In this document: positions 46,036-57,007 of the stretch, in pieces
How the letters are laid out: each line of letters opens with the position of its first letter
Position numbering within the stretch: position 1 is the stretch's first letter
Assembly: GCF_001540865.1 (NCBI RefSeq)
Contig: NC_033640.1
Location: forward strand, 2,633,922-2,697,921
Length of the DNA stretch: 64,000 nt
Origin: Ananas comosus
Taxonomy: Eukaryota > Streptophyta > Magnoliopsida > Poales > Bromeliaceae
Direction: 5' to 3'
Notes under the pieces: generated by a model
Seen by the model: the letters and a program-made list of their open reading frames with translations, nothing else
What the model was told of the DNA's origin: nothing
The model's database searches: none
Translations under genes and position numbers: made by a program

Positions 46036-46180
46036 TGCGGCTATTCCTGCTGCTGCGCCGCCCACTACTGCTGTGCCTGCTGCTGCCATTGTTTGCTGCA
46101 GCAGTGGCAGCGGCATCATCTGCTGCTGCTGCTCACAGCAGCAGTAGCAGCAACAAGGGGCTGCTCTGCTGCTCGCAGCA
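46036..46180 (+). repeat. CTG/CAG-rich stretch in LTR B
   Basis: A dense run of ctgctg and cagcag words in both strands' sense, which produces poly-Leu, poly-Ala or poly-Cys frames. I do not treat these frames as genes. Confidence 0.8.
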
Positions 46181-46877
46181 GCGGATCGATCGGCCGTTAG
46201 CCGCGTCCACAATCTCCTCCAGCCACGTGATAACGAGCGTGCGCCTCAACGTGGTAGAAAAATAATTCGCGGCGAAAAGCACGCGAGAACGGCTCCAATA
46301 GAGATCAAATCTACAACCTAAGTCCTCCAACAATTCTAACAAAATCCATTTTTGACATGATTGTCGAAACAAGAGAACGAAAATTAATATTTTAATACTA
46401 ACCTTGCCATCGAAACTTCGAAGAAACACGCGTGGGGTTCGGATCGGCTTGTCGAATAGCCAAAGAAATCTTCGAACTCTTCTTTTTCTAGTTCTCTTTT
46501 TTGTCTTCTTTCCCCTTTCTCTCTTTCTAGTGTACAGGTTGGAGAAATGGGAGGTCCAAGAGACCCCTCAGATTGCATTAGTGGAATTCCACTAATGTGC
46601 TACAAAATGCAAATAAGTCCTCCAATAGCACATATTCTAACTTTCGTCCAATTCTATTCTTATCCACTCAATTGGAGCCCTTCGAAATATTCATTTGCAC
46701 TCAAATTTGACACATAGACTCAATTAAGATCAATAAGAACTAATTTACATTAGCTTTTCAATTTTGAATCCATTTAGGTAACCAAAATTCTACCGACAAA
46801 AAATCTGAGTTTCGTGGACGAAACTTAGCCTTCCACACTATAACCTTGTCCCATATGGTAAGGTCCAGTATTCTACA

Positions 46878-46998
46878 CTCACCCCCCTTGATATATAGGA
46901 GGAGGTGGTCGAGGACGCTCACTCGCTGCCCTTGATCGTGCGACGAGGTGCCGAGGAATCTCTCTCGCCTGACAAGTTAAGTCAAAGGATGTTTCACT
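46878..46998. repeat. Duplicated block, copy 1 (right part)
   Basis: Matches 58015-58126 (ttgatatataggaggnggtgg and gctcgctgcccttgatcgtg). It links solo LTR B to the older hAT-like element that was present before the duplication. Confidence 0.85.
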
Positions 46999-47453
46999 TA
47001 GAGATGTCAATGGGTATAGATATATGAAATTTTATCCAAATCTAAATCCAAACCCGAACGGAGCGAATTTATTCGATACTAAACATATATGGTTTCGGAT
47101 ATGGATATAAAAAATAAAAACCCGATGGATATAGATTCGAACCGGAACCCGAGCCGAACCGAATTTATTTTATATTATATATAACATGTATATAAAAATT
47201 TAATATTATATTTGAATTTGTATTGTAAAAATATAGATTTAATGTAATTTATTTTAAAATATTAAAAAGAGAAATAATTATTTCAGGTTCAGATTTTCGG
47301 GTTCGGGTTTCGGATTTTTGGTCGGGTTCGGGTTTGGATATGGATTTTTAAAATCCATCGGGTTCAAGTTCGGGTTCCGATTTCGGGTTTTCAGTTGGGT
47401 TTGGGTTCGGATTTTTGAAAATTCGTCCCAAATCCGACCCGTTGACATCCTTA
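46999..47453. mobile_element. hAT-like element (TAGGGATGTCAA type), copy 3
   Basis: Ends TAGAGATGTCAATGGGT and cccgttgacatcctta. The duplication gtttcact (46991-46998) against gtttcgct (47454-47461) has one mismatch. A truncated partner at the same relative position in the duplicated copy (58127) shows it predates the duplication. Confidence 0.88.
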
Positions 47454-47859
47454 GTTTCGCTAGGGGAGGAATCGAGCCTAAATTTAGACTCAAGCCCAGC
47501 TTGAAATTAATTCGAGCTAAGCTCGAACGAGCCTAACTTCAAGTCGAGCGAGCTCAAGCACTGAACGAGTGGCTTGAAATTCTTAACATCATGCAATCTA
47601 TAATTTAATTTTTATAAAACATTATCTAAAATTTGATACAAAAAAGGTCTAATAGTTTAATATACAAAATAAATGCATAAAATACAATATTACAATATTA
47701 AAAAAAAATTATGAAAAGCAACTCTACGAGGAAATGAAAAAGAAAGAGAAAGCAATTAGAGTAGGATTTTGTTGGTTTGGTTTTGTGGGCCCAATAACCT
47801 AAACTTTATATACACATAATTAAAATACATAATATATATTATTATATATAATTAATATA
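47454..47859. other. AT-rich flank, no gene seen
   Basis: A short GAGC-rich patch (47465-47570: gagctaagctcgaacgagcc) resembles a degenerate transposon arm. Otherwise nothing identified. Confidence 0.45.
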
Positions 47860-47864
47860 TATAT

Positions 47865-48453
47865 ATATATATATATATACACTATAACTATATATAAAAC
47901 ATTATTTCAAATTTTGGTCCGTCGATAGACCCATTTTCAAAATTTCACTTTTTCCGTGCGCAAAATAAATAACATAACGATAGATCCTTTTTTTCCCCAA
48001 CTATTAATATTTCATTTTTTATTTAATATTTTTATCATTCAATATTTTTTCTTTTTAATATAAATATTTATATATTATCTCTATTCTATCTACTAATATT
48101 TTATTATTGTATTGACATTTTAATTTTTATAATTTTAGTTTAAAATATATATTTAAATTTTGAATTTATTAGAATTAAAAAATAAAAAAAAATATTCAAT
48201 GTATATCTATATCTACACTATATATAAATTTTATAAAATAAAAAAAAAAACTATATAATTTTGTTGACAACAACTATTTAAATTGAGTTAAAATATGACA
48301 GATATTTTCTAATAGATATATAATAAATAAATTTACTTTTTTAAATTTAAAATTTATATTATAATTTTTTGAATAAATATTATGTACAAATTTATATTAA
48401 TTAAAATATTTATTAAATATTTATTACATACATTTGCATGTACACTCAACTAG
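47865..48453 (+). mobile_element. Helitron-like element 1
   Basis: It begins near tatacactataactatatataaaac and ends gcatgtacactcaactagt, matching a repeated family in this window (also 58854, 59599, 61085). The 5' end (ctatactatatataaa) and 3' CTAGT are those of plant Helitrons. No Rep/helicase is encoded, so it is a non-autonomous, AT-rich element. Confidence 0.6.
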
Positions 48454-48487
48454 TATATATATATATATATTATAATATATATATATA

Positions 48488-49038
48488 GAGCAGGCTGCTG
48501 TGGCTCTCAGGAGCACGGAGGCCTCTGTGCTCCTGAGCCGTTTTCGATGAGGAATTTTCAAATCGACGATCGGCTCGTTAGAACTTGATCTACGCATTTG
48601 AAGTTTCTAGAAAATAATTTTTGCGATTTTTTGATATCATTTACCTAGTGATGGAAAGGATTCAAAATCTATAATTTTTAATTGTTGATATCTGCCGTTT
48701 TCAAGTTTAACGGTGTAGAAGTATTCAAATCAGATGAAATTTCGATAGAAAATTCTTTATACTATCTACAACAAGATCTATATTTCTGATCGAAAATTTT
48801 AGTGCTATATCACCACTTTTTATAGGATTTTTATTTTCAGCCGTTAAAAATTATTGATTTTGAATCATTTCGATTGCTAGGTAAATGATATCGAACAATC
48901 GCAAAAATTATTTTCTAAAAACTTTAAATACGCTAGATCAAGTTTAACGAAGCCGATCGTCGATTCGAAAACTCCATCATCGAAAACGGCTCAGGAGCAC
49001 GGAGGCCTCCATGCTCCTGAGAGCACAGCAGCCCTGCT
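48488..49038. mobile_element. Fold-back element 4 (~0.55 kb)
   Basis: Outer arms gcaggctgctgtggctctcag and ctgagagcacagcagccctgc pair. Next, gagcacggaggcctctgtgc pairs with the mirrored copy near 48993-49012, and inner arms include tgatatcatttacctag against ctaggtaaatgatatc. Same family as fold-back elements 1-3 (shared cgacgatcgg and gttaaacttgatcta words). Confidence 0.85.
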
Positions 49039-49044
49039 ATATAT

Positions 49045-50734
49045 ATATATTCTATACTATATATAAAAGCAAAACTAAATTATTAATTAAATATAATTTT
49101 ATATTTTTGAATTTTTTAGTAAAATATTCAAAAGTAATACCCGCCAAAATATTTTACGTATTTTTCAAATACAGAGCATATCTTAATACACTCGCATATA
49201 ATATCTACATATCTTTGCATATAATATCTACACTATCCAATTTTCTTATCATAATATTTATTCACAGAATATATATTTTTTGAGACATATTTTTAGTAAT
49301 ATCTTTTTTATTTTTACCTATATTTTTATCAAATATATTTTTTTAGTAATATCCTTTCTTATATGTCCCTATTGCTAGCACAAGTATATAGTAGCATATC
49401 GTCATCGTCGACACCGACACATTGTTACCTTCGTCACCTTCATCATAGTTGGAGAGGCATTTTGATTCCACCTAAATATTTTCCTATACATTTTTTTTTA
49501 ATTCCTCCTACCCCTTCTCTATTATGGTTTATTACATATTTTCGTTGTCCTCACTGGCGCCGGCACATCGTTGTCATCACCATCACAGGCACATCTTTAT
49601 CCTTCTCGTTGGCACAACATCGTTGTCAGCTTTGTTAGTATGACGTCGTCGTCCTCACATTGTATGTATATCGACGAAAATCTACGAATCATATCGGTGT
49701 TGTTGATGGTCTACCAACATGTCATCACTGGTCGAGATATATACGTATGCGCGTCATCGGTGGTCGACAATCTATGTGTTGACAATTCATATACATATCA
49801 ATATAAATACTCTCCTTCCTTTTATATTTATTGCAAATATATTTTCTTTTTTTTTTATTTTTCTTTCTTTTCTATTACTAATATATTTTTTTAGTAATTT
49901 AATTTTTAGTTAGATTTATTTTTTTAATTAAAGATCTCAAAGTCTCAACCCAATTGTTTTCTTTTTTATTATCTTTAATTTTTTTCTAAACAAGTTTCAT
50001 AATTAAATTCAAATTATACTTTCGTTTCTTTAGTTAACATATTTTAATAATATGATTTTTCTTTACATATAATATATTAATACTTTCTATCAAAGTTTAA
50101 TATATATAAATAATGCTACATTAATTAGCTATCACCTGCACATACCCAATGTATATAAAAGTATACCACACCTCTAAAAAGCTCACGAATTTAAATTAGA
50201 ACTCAATTCATGTTCTATGAAATTAAAAAAAATTACAAAATTTATAAATATAACCATGCTTCTATGACATTATATATTTTGAGCATTTACTTACCAAATT
50301 GATTAATATTTTTATATTATTAATTTTTATATTCATTTAATGCCTAGATATTATGATTTTAAAAATTTATAAATTTTAATGTATAACTTTTTAAAAACAA
50401 ATGTTAAATATTGAATGTAGTATATAAAACATGTACATTGGGTACAAACAAAAACTTCTCAAAATATGAGCGATAGGGTTCAAAATTCTTCTAAAATTGT
50501 ATTAATATTTTTACAATTTTCTTCAAATCAATTTGTATATATATATATTTTTGAGGGTATAAAAAATATTAAAATCTTTGTCCAAATTAAGCCCAATTAA
50601 TTTGAAAAGAAATTGGAAAATAGTATTATAGTTAGTCTATATTTCAATTTCATTAATAACTTAAAATTAATAGACATTTTAGGAAAAAATTATTTGATTT
50701 TTTAAAAAAAGTCTCACGTGCATTGCACGTGCAT
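49045..50734 (+). mobile_element. AT-rich Helitron-like element 2 (tentative)
   Basis: A start ctatactatatataaaagc (49049-49069) and a hairpin cacgtgcattgcacgtg near 50713-50729 are Helitron-like, but the expected CTAGT is not in place. The 1.7 kb between is AT-rich with a GC-moderate patch (49370-49780) rich in tcgtcgt/catcatc words. No helicase or captured exon could be recognised. Confidence 0.4.
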
Positions 50735-50958
50735 ATGACTATGGTGCTTGTAAAAATACCAAGTATTTGGTGCTTGTAAATTTTTTACCGTTAGATCTAC
50801 CTCTTTGATCATTTTCACCCGTTGGATCATACTATTCAACCAACCACCCACTTAACCCTAGGGGTCCCACATCATTCTAATCGCACATCTCTTAATCCAA
50901 CGGCCAAAAATCTACAAGTACCAATAACTTGGTACTTTTAAAAGCATAGGAGCTCAAT
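50735..50958. mobile_element. Small MITE
   Basis: The left arm tatggtgcttgtaaaaatacc is mirrored imperfectly by ggtacttttaaaagcatagg. It is immediately followed by a CT and a long TA microsatellite. Confidence 0.55.
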
Positions 50959-50959
50959 T

Positions 50960-50979
50960 CTCTCTCTCTCTCTCTCTCC

Positions 50980-51038
<59 letters not shown>
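50960..51038 (+). repeat. (CT)n-(TA)n compound microsatellite
   Basis: About ten CT units and some 28 TA units. It abuts the truncated ABCG exon of copy 2 directly and probably marks the duplication breakpoint. Confidence 0.95.
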
Positions 51039-51039
<1 letters not shown>

Positions 51040-51314
51040 TACTTAAGTGCACGTCGTCCTGCATCACGAAGCCCATTATGTGATTGAGCGAGCTGAAGAA
51101 GGGGCCGGCCGTTGTAGGTGATGGCGCCACTGAGCTGCCGGCTGTCGCAGCCGCCTAGATGACAGCCTAAGGCTGTGAGCAGAGTGGTCTTCCCGCTGCC
51201 TGAGAGGCCGAGCATTGCGAGCATCTCGCCGGGGAGCACCACCCCCGACACCGCCTTCAGGATCATCCTCTCGGCGTCGGCATCCTTCTTCCTTTTCCTT
51301 ATCATCGAGCCACT
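51040..51314 (-). pseudogene. ABCG nucleotide-binding exon (copy 2), truncated
   Basis: The minus strand encodes RKRKKDADAERMILKAVSGV, then VLPGEMLAMLGLSGSGKTTL (Walker A) and LSGAITYNGRP, parallel to copy 1. An extra C after NGRP shifts the frame and the exon ends in the TA microsatellite just after the MQDDV region, so the signature and Walker B are missing. The 5' part of the exon continues at 57008-57070 beyond the retrotransposon. This copy cannot make a protein. Confidence 0.88.
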
Positions 51315-51850
51315 TGTCACGGACTTAGCGTTTTTGTTCGCAAAGCCCGTGCGGCGCCCACCTTTCCTGCTCGAAGATGGACAAGCCTTTGTCCCTGTTG
51401 CTAGTCCGGACCTTCGCGTCCTACGACTAAGTATGCAAAGGGAAATGACAAAGAGAAAGAGGCAGAGGTTCTCTCAAAAAACTAAGTACTACACTACTTA
51501 GAAATGAGAATTACAACCTACAAACAGCATACAAACACACTCTCTCTTGTGTGCTTTGGCCTTAGCCAAACCCCTCTATTTATAGGCCTAAAGGTGCCTT
51601 TTCAACTCACCCACACACATAACTCACCCATTATCACATACATAATGAACCCACATTATGAGCCCTCATAAATGCCAAAATCTCAAGAGTCACCCATAAC
51701 TCCCATGAGTTTCATGGCTCTTGAGTTTCCCACAGCGGGTTGGGTTTGGGCCTCTTTGACAACCCGATTCGACCCGTCTTCAACCCGAACTCGCTAAGCA
51801 GATTTGGGCCAGGGACCGGGCTGCATAGAAATTTTTCTAAGTCCCTAACA
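51315..51850 (-). repeat. 3' LTR of the gypsy element
   Basis: 536 bases, in the element's minus-strand orientation. It contains a TATA-like ctatttatagg complement (51575-51587) and a short imperfect repeat of caactcacccac. Confidence 0.95.
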
Positions 51851-51861
51851 CCCTCCTCCAC

Positions 51862-54800
51862 CTAATGCGCAGGCGTCCTCGTCGCGCGCTGCTTCTGGAA
51901 CTCGTCGATGAGCGCTTGGTACTGCCAAAGTGTGTCCGCCTTCTCCCAACTCGCCTCGCCGAATGGGAGATTCTTCCACTTCACCAAGTACTCAGGATTC
52001 GGCACGACCCCACGTCGCCGAATGAGTCGAGTGTCCAGGATGGACTCCGCTTCTTTGTCGAACGAAGTCACCATAGTCGGAGGCGCTCGCTGCGACACTC
52101 CTCGGCTTGGATCCTCCGCGTCTTCGTTGTACAGCTTCAACCTGCTGACATGAAAAACAGGGTGGATCCTGAGGTTTGCGGGCAGCTGCAGCTTGTAGGC
52201 CCCCTTGCCCACACGCTTGACGACGGTATATGGGCCTTCGTACTTGCGCAGCAGTCCCTTGTGCACCTTCCGCAAGGCTTTGAACTGCTGCGGATGAAGC
52301 TTGACCATCACGCGGTCGCCCTCGGCAAACTCCCGAGGCTGTCGCTTTTCGTCAGCCCACTTCTTCATCCGTCGTGCTGCTTTCTCCAAGTTCGCCCTTG
52401 CAATTTCACCCTTTTCCTGCAAGTTAGTGGTAAACTGAAGAGCAACAGGGCTGCGGAACTGCTCTCCCGCAGCAGCCGTGTGAGGGGCAAGTGGTTGTCG
52501 CCCGATCGCCAACTCGAAAGGGCTGCAGCCGGTAGACTCGCTGCGCCGCAAATTGTAAGCGAACTGGGCGACATCGAGATGATGCACCCAATCTTTCTGA
52601 TTGGCACTCACATAGTGCCGCAAATACTCCTCCAACAGAGCGTTCACCCGCTCAGTTTGCCCGTCGGTCTGTGGATGCCAACTGGTGGAGAAGAGCAACT
52701 CCGACCCCAAGATTTTGAACACCTCGGTCCAAAACTTACCAGTGAACCTGGGGTCGCGGTCGCTCACGATGCTCGTGGGGATCCCCCAAAGCTTGACGAT
52801 GTGGCTGACGAAGAGGCGTGCCGCTTCTTCAGCCGTGCAATCGGTCGGCGCAGCAATGAAGGTCCCGTACTTGGAAAAACGATCAACCACCACCAGAATG
52901 GACCCAAGCACCCCCACCTTTGGTAAGGCGGAGATGAAGTCCATCGAAATGCTCTCCCACGGACGGCTAGGCACAGGTAAAGGCTCGAGGAGTCCGCCAG
53001 GTCGCTGGTGCTCAACTTTGTCTTGTTGACACACCAAGCAGGTTCGCACGTAGGCCTCCACGTCTTCGTGCATCCGCGGCCAAAAGTAGGCGGCCTCGAG
53101 CAACGCCAGGGTTCGCTTCTGACCTGGGTGGCCCGCCCACTTGGAGTCATGGCACTCCTTGATGAGCTCGCGGCGAAGGTTGCCCCACTTGGGCACGTAC
53201 ACCCGTCGCCCCTTTGTGAGGAGCAGCCCGTCGCTCAGCCAAAACCTTCGCGTTTTGCCCTCCTTGACAAGCTGCACCAGATTTTGAGCGATAGGGTCCT
53301 CATTGGTTCCTGAACGAAGTCGATCGCGGAGCGTCCCTTGAAGCTGCCACACGGCTGCAAGCTCAGCCTTGCGGCTGAGAGCATCAGCCACGCGGTTTTC
53401 CTTCCCGGGCTTGTATTGCATCTCCATGTCGAACTCCGCCAAGAAGTCTTGCCACCTCGCCTGCTTAGGGGACAGCTTCTTTTGGGATTGGAAGTAGCTC
53501 GTGGCAACGTTGTCGGTGCGCACCACAAACTTGCTCCCAAGCAAATAGTGCCGCCAGGTTCGCAAGCAATGCACCACAGCGGTCATTTCCTTCTCTTGGA
53601 CGGTGTAACGCCGCTCGGTGTCGTTGAGCTTGCGGCTCTCATAGGCGATGGGGTGCCCATCCTGCACGAGGACACCGCCAATGGCAAAGTCAGAGGCATC
53701 AGTATGTACCTCAAAGGTGCGACTGCAGTCGGGTAGTCGCAGCACTGGATCCTCCGTCACCGCTCGCTTTAGGTCCTCGAATGCCTCCGCGCATTGAGAG
53801 GTCCAAACCCACGAGTGGTTTTTCTTCAGCAGATCCGTCAACGGGGCTGCTCTCGCAGAGTAGCCAGCAATGAATCGGCGGTAGTAGTTAACGAGTCCAA
53901 GGAAAGACCGCAACTCGGACACCGTCGTTGGGGTCTCCCATTCGCAGATGGCTCGCACCTTCCGCTGGTCCATGCGAATCAGGCCCTGGCCTATCCAGTG
54001 GCCAAGGAAGTGCACCTCTTCCTTCGCGAATATGCACTTCTCCTTCTTGACGAACAGCTGGTTCTCCCGCAGCACTTGGAAGACGGTTCGCAAGTGCTCG
54101 ATGTGCTCCTCCAAGGTGTTGCTATATACCACGATGTCGTCGAGGTACACCACCACAAAGCGATCGAGATAGGGATGGAACAGCTTGTTCATAAGTGTGC
54201 AGAAGGTTGCTGGCGCGTTCGTCAAGCCGAACGGCATGACAAGGAACTCATAGGCCCCGTACCTCGTCACGCACGTGGTCTTCTCCTCGTCTCCTTCTGC
54301 AATCCGCACTTGATAATACCCAGAGCGAAGGTCGAGTTTGGTGAAGTACTTCGCTCCGCCCAATTGGTCGAAGAGATCTGCAACCAAAGGAATTGGGTAT
54401 TTGTTTTTGACCGTTACCTTGTTGAGCGCTCTGTAATCGATACAAAGCCGCAGGCTTCCGTCGCTCTTGCGCTGGAACAAAACTGGTGCTCCATAAGGTG
54501 CCTTCGACGGTCGGATGAAGCCCGCATCGAGGAGCTCCTTCAACTGCTTTTGCAGCTCCTCGAGCTCTGGCGGGGCCATTCTATATGGCGCTTTCGCTGG
54601 CGGTTTGGCTCCTGGCTCGAGCTCAATGGCATGATCCACCTCCCGTCTAGGTGGAAGTTGCTTCGGCAGTTCCTTTGGCATGACATCCTGGAAATCTGCC
54701 AAGACCGCCCCAATCTCTGCAGGAAGGCCCTCCTCGTCGAGGCCCTCGTCGCTCACCTCGCGGATCGCCGCAAGGTAAGTCATCTCACCACGGTTCACAC

Positions 54801-56439
54801 CCCTTCGCAACTGCAATGCAGAGAGGGTTTGGGTGCTTACCGTTTTCTCCTGGCTTGCTAGGACCATGCATGGGGCCGCCTCGTCCATGATGCTTAAGGC
54901 CCCAAGGTGTGGCATCGGAACCGCCTTCGACGAAGCCAAGAAGTCCATACCTAGTATGACTTGGAAGTCGTCGATGGGTGCAGCGGTGAAGTTTGCGGTG
55001 CCTCTCCAAGGTCCCACCGCAATGGCCACGCCCTTGGCCACGCCCGCAACAGGTTGCGCCTCAGAGTTGACGGCCTTGATCCTGCTAGCATCCTTCTCAA
55101 GGGGAAGGCCTATCCGTTTGGCCTCCACTTCGGCAACAAAGTTGTGAGTGGCTCCCGTGTCCACCAATGCTCGTGTGGCCCTGCCGTTAAGGGTCACATC
55201 GATGTACAGAAGCTCCTTGTTGAGGGGCTTGCTGCTGCTTGCCAGCCCCTGAACCGCGTTGACGAGCCTAAGCGCGCCCATCTTCGTCGGTTCTGCACTG
55301 CCCTCGCCCTGCTCGGTCTGGACAGCATTCAGCTTCTTCTTGTTTGGGCAGTCCCTCGCCCAATGGTTCTCGCCGCAGACGTAGCACGTCAATTTCTTTG
55401 GCGGCGGCACAGGACCCCTCTCGCGGCCCCTGCGCTCCTTCTGGTCACGACGGTCTCCTCCACCTTTAGCCTTGCTCGCTTTGGGCGTCTTGCTGCGAGT
55501 TGAATCCGCCCGCTCGTACTCGGGCAGTTTTTCCGCCAAGGCAATTGCGGAGGCAACGTCCTTGACGTCGCGTCCCACAAGCTCCTTGTTCGCCCAAGGT
55601 TGGAGTCCGTCGAGGAAGAAGAATAAGCGATCTTCCTCCGCCATGTTGGTGATGGACAGCATCAACTTGGAGTATTCCTTGACATACTCCTTGAGCGTCC
55701 CGGTGTGTTTGAGCCGTCGAAGTTGCTTCCTCGCAAGGTACTCGACGTGCTCGGGGTAGAACTGCGCCTTGAGCTCGCGCACGAAGTCCTCCCACGTCTT
55801 CAAGTTGCATTGGCCCTTCTCGGCTTCTGCAGAACGCCGACGCCACCACAGCATCGCGTCATCAGCAAGGTACATGGATGCAGCCTGGACTTTCTCATCT
55901 TCGTCGTCCAGCCGCAACGCCTTGAAGTAGCGCTCCATGTGCCACAGAAAGTTGTCGATCTCCTTCTCGTCGCGGGTTCCCCTGAAATTTTGAGGCTCAG
56001 GGATACGTACCTTCGAAGCGGACTCTCGTTGGGGTTCGTGGCCACGCGCCACCGCTTTCTCAAGGATCGTTACTCTTGTCTTGAGGTCCTCGACCTCGTC
56101 GACTCGAGCAACAAGCTCCTCGATCAGTTTCTTTCGCTCCTCGTCACGATTCTTCATGTTGGCTTGGAGCTTTTCGAGATCGCTTCGAAATGTCTCCATG
56201 GCTGTAGCGACACTTTCCTCCATGCTGTGGACATCTTCGTTGAATGAGTTAAAGGTATCCGCCATCTCGGTGTACCTTTCACCCATTTTCGCGATGATGT
56301 CCTCCAACAGCACAAGGCGGTCCTCCAACGACGCCGAATCCCTCGTGATTCGCTGAGGGTCTTTGCTCTTGCTTCGCTTGGAGGGCTGCTTTGGAGGGTC
56401 GCCCCCAACGTCGACGATTCCCGCATCGGATGACGACAT
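51862..56439 (-). CDS. Gag-Pol polyprotein of the Ty3/gypsy chromovirus
   Basis: One uninterrupted frame of 1525 codons that starts 33 bases inside the 5' LTR. In order: coiled coils (~40-135), a Gag domain ([20 protein letters not shown] at ~150), a CCHC knuckle ([13 protein letters not shown], ~355), aspartic protease ([11 protein letters not shown], ~425), reverse transcriptase ([13 protein letters not shown]; catalytic YLDD, ~770), RNase H ([14 protein letters not shown], ~900), integrase with its HHCC module (HPGQKR...CLVCQQD) and DD35E residues ([24 protein letters not shown]), and a C-terminal chromodomain ([16 protein letters not shown], ~1490). The chromodomain places it among chromoviruses, which use it to direct integration to chromatin. 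No stop or shift separates Gag and Pol. Expression is controlled by the LTR. Confidence 0.96.
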   Translation of the reverse strand: MSSSDAGIVDVGGDPPKQPSKRSKSKDPQRITRDSASLEDRLVLLEDIIAKMGERYTEMADTFNSFNEDVHSMEESVATAMETFRSDLEKLQANMKNRDEERKKLIEELVARVDEVEDLKTRVTILEKAVARGHEPQRESASKVRIPEPQNFRGTRDEKEIDNFLWHMERYFKALRLDDEDEKVQAASMYLADDAMLWWRRRSAEAEKGQCNLKTWEDFVRELKAQFYPEHVEYLARKQLRRLKHTGTLKEYVKEYSKLMLSITNMAEEDRLFFFLDGLQPWANKELVGRDVKDVASAIALAEKLPEYERADSTRSKTPKASKAKGGGDRRDQKERRGRERGPVPPPKKLTCYVCGENHWARDCPNKKKLNAVQTEQGEGSAEPTKMGALRLVNAVQGLASSSKPLNKELLYIDVTLNGRATRALVDTGATHNFVAEVEAKRIGLPLEKDASRIKAVNSEAQPVAGVAKGVAIAVGPWRGTANFTAAPIDDFQVILGMDFLASSKAVPMPHLGALSIMDEAAPCMVLASQEKTVSTQTLSALQLRRGVNRGEMTYLAAIREVSDEGLDEEGLPAEIGAVLADFQDVMPKELPKQLPPRREVDHAIELEPGAKPPAKAPYRMAPPELEELQKQLKELLDAGFIRPSKAPYGAPVLFQRKSDGSLRLCIDYRALNKVTVKNKYPIPLVADLFDQLGGAKYFTKLDLRSGYYQVRIAEGDEEKTTCVTRYGAYEFLVMPFGLTNAPATFCTLMNKLFHPYLDRFVVVYLDDIVVYSNTLEEHIEHLRTVFQVLRENQLFVKKEKCIFAKEEVHFLGHWIGQGLIRMDQRKVRAICEWETPTTVSELRSFLGLVNYYRRFIAGYSARAAPLTDLLKKNHSWVWTSQCAEAFEDLKRAVTEDPVLRLPDCSRTFEVHTDASDFAIGGVLVQDGHPIAYESRKLNDTERRYTVQEKEMTAVVHCLRTWRHYLLGSKFVVRTDNVATSYFQSQKKLSPKQARWQDFLAEFDMEMQYKPGKENRVADALSRKAELAAVWQLQGTLRDRLRSGTNEDPIAQNLVQLVKEGKTRRFWLSDGLLLTKGRRVYVPKWGNLRRELIKECHDSKWAGHPGQKRTLALLEAAYFWPRMHEDVEAYVRTCLVCQQDKVEHQRPGGLLEPLPVPSRPWESISMDFISALPKVGVLGSILVVVDRFSKYGTFIAAPTDCTAEEAARLFVSHIVKLWGIPTSIVSDRDPRFTGKFWTEVFKILGSELLFSTSWHPQTDGQTERVNALLEEYLRHYVSANQKDWVHHLDVAQFAYNLRRSESTGCSPFELAIGRQPLAPHTAAAGEQFRSPVALQFTTNLQEKGEIARANLEKAARRMKKWADEKRQPREFAEGDRVMVKLHPQQFKALRKVHKGLLRKYEGPYTVVKRVGKGAYKLQLPANLRIHPVFHVSRLKLYNEDAEDPSRGVSQRAPPTMVTSFDKEAESILDTRLIRRRGVVPNPEYLVKWKNLPFGEASWEKADTLWQYQALIDEFQKQRATRTPAH

Positions 56440-56447
56440 GGTTCCTC

Positions 56448-56471
56448 GCTCGAACCGGCTCTGATACCAAC
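56448..56471 (-). other. Primer-binding site region
   Basis: TTGGTATCAGAGCC immediately after the 5' LTR matches the 3' end of initiator tRNA-Met, the usual primer of plant gypsy elements. Confidence 0.9.
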
Positions 56472-57007
56472 TGTCACGGACTTAGCGTTTTCGTTCGCAA
56501 AGCCCGTGCGGCGCCCACCTTTCCTGCTCGAAGATGGACAAGCCTTTGTCCCTGTTGCTAGCCCGGACCTTCGCGTCCTACGACTAAGTATGCAAAGGGA
56601 AATGACAAAGAGAAAGAGGCAGAGGTTCTCTCAAAAAACTAAGTACTACACTACTTAGAAATGAGAATTACAACCTACAAACAGCATACAAACACACTCT
56701 CTCTTGTGTGCTTTGGCCTTAGCCAAACCCCTCTATTTATAGGCCTAAAGGTGCCTTTTCAACTCACCCACACACATAACTCACCCATTATCACATACAT
56801 AATGAGCCTACATAATTAGCCCTCATAAATGCCAAAAGCTCAAGAGTCATCCATAACTCCCATAAGTTTCATGACCCTTGAGTTTCCCACAGCGGGTTGG
56901 GTTTGGGCCTACTTGACAACCCGATTCGACCCGTCTTCAACCCGAACTCGCTAAGCAGATTTGGGCCAGGGACCGGGCTGCATAGAAATTTTTCTAAGTC
57001 CCTGACA
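56472..57007 (-). repeat. 5' LTR of the gypsy element
   Basis: 536 bases, same length as the other LTR. The minus-strand TATA-like cctataaatag at about 56731-56742 would set transcription into the gag-pol frame. The R/U5 border cannot be placed by eye. Confidence 0.95.

Larger units (their letters stand above)
43533..46877 (-). mobile_element. Solo LTR B (3345 bp)
   Basis: On the + strand it begins TGTCACGCCCCAAG and ends GTATTCTACA. Flanks cccac and ctcac form a 5-bp duplication with one mismatch. The corresponding site in the duplicated copy (about 58008-58015) is empty. It is in the opposite orientation to LTRs A and C. It contains the leader-like CT/GA-rich segment (46470-46560), a CTG/CAG-rich stretch (46036-46180), and the repeated block atggaaaaaataatatttaggccacag (three copies, 45405-45525). 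No gag-pol. Confidence 0.85.
51315..57007 (-). mobile_element. Complete Ty3/gypsy chromovirus retrotransposon
   Basis: A 5693-base element with 536-base LTRs at both ends, starting TGTCA and ending (T)RACA, and a 4-bp target duplication cact (51311-51314, 57008-57011). It interrupts the copy-2 ABCG exon. On the minus strand the 5' LTR is followed by TTGGTATCAGAGCC, a primer site complementary to initiator tRNA-Met. A purine tract GGTGGAGGAGGG (51851-51862) precedes the 3' LTR. The LTRs differ at roughly 13 positions by eye. All coding domains are in one open frame, so it may have been active recently. Confidence 0.95.

Noticed and set aside
46021..46265. Cys/Ala/Ser-rich frames around 46.1 kb
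   Set aside because: Caused by a CTG/CAG-rich stretch within solo LTR B.
51865..52926. Long plus-strand frame (353 codons)
   Set aside because: Mirror image of the gypsy gag-pol frame; no independent domain. The same holds for other long frames on the opposite strand up to 56356.
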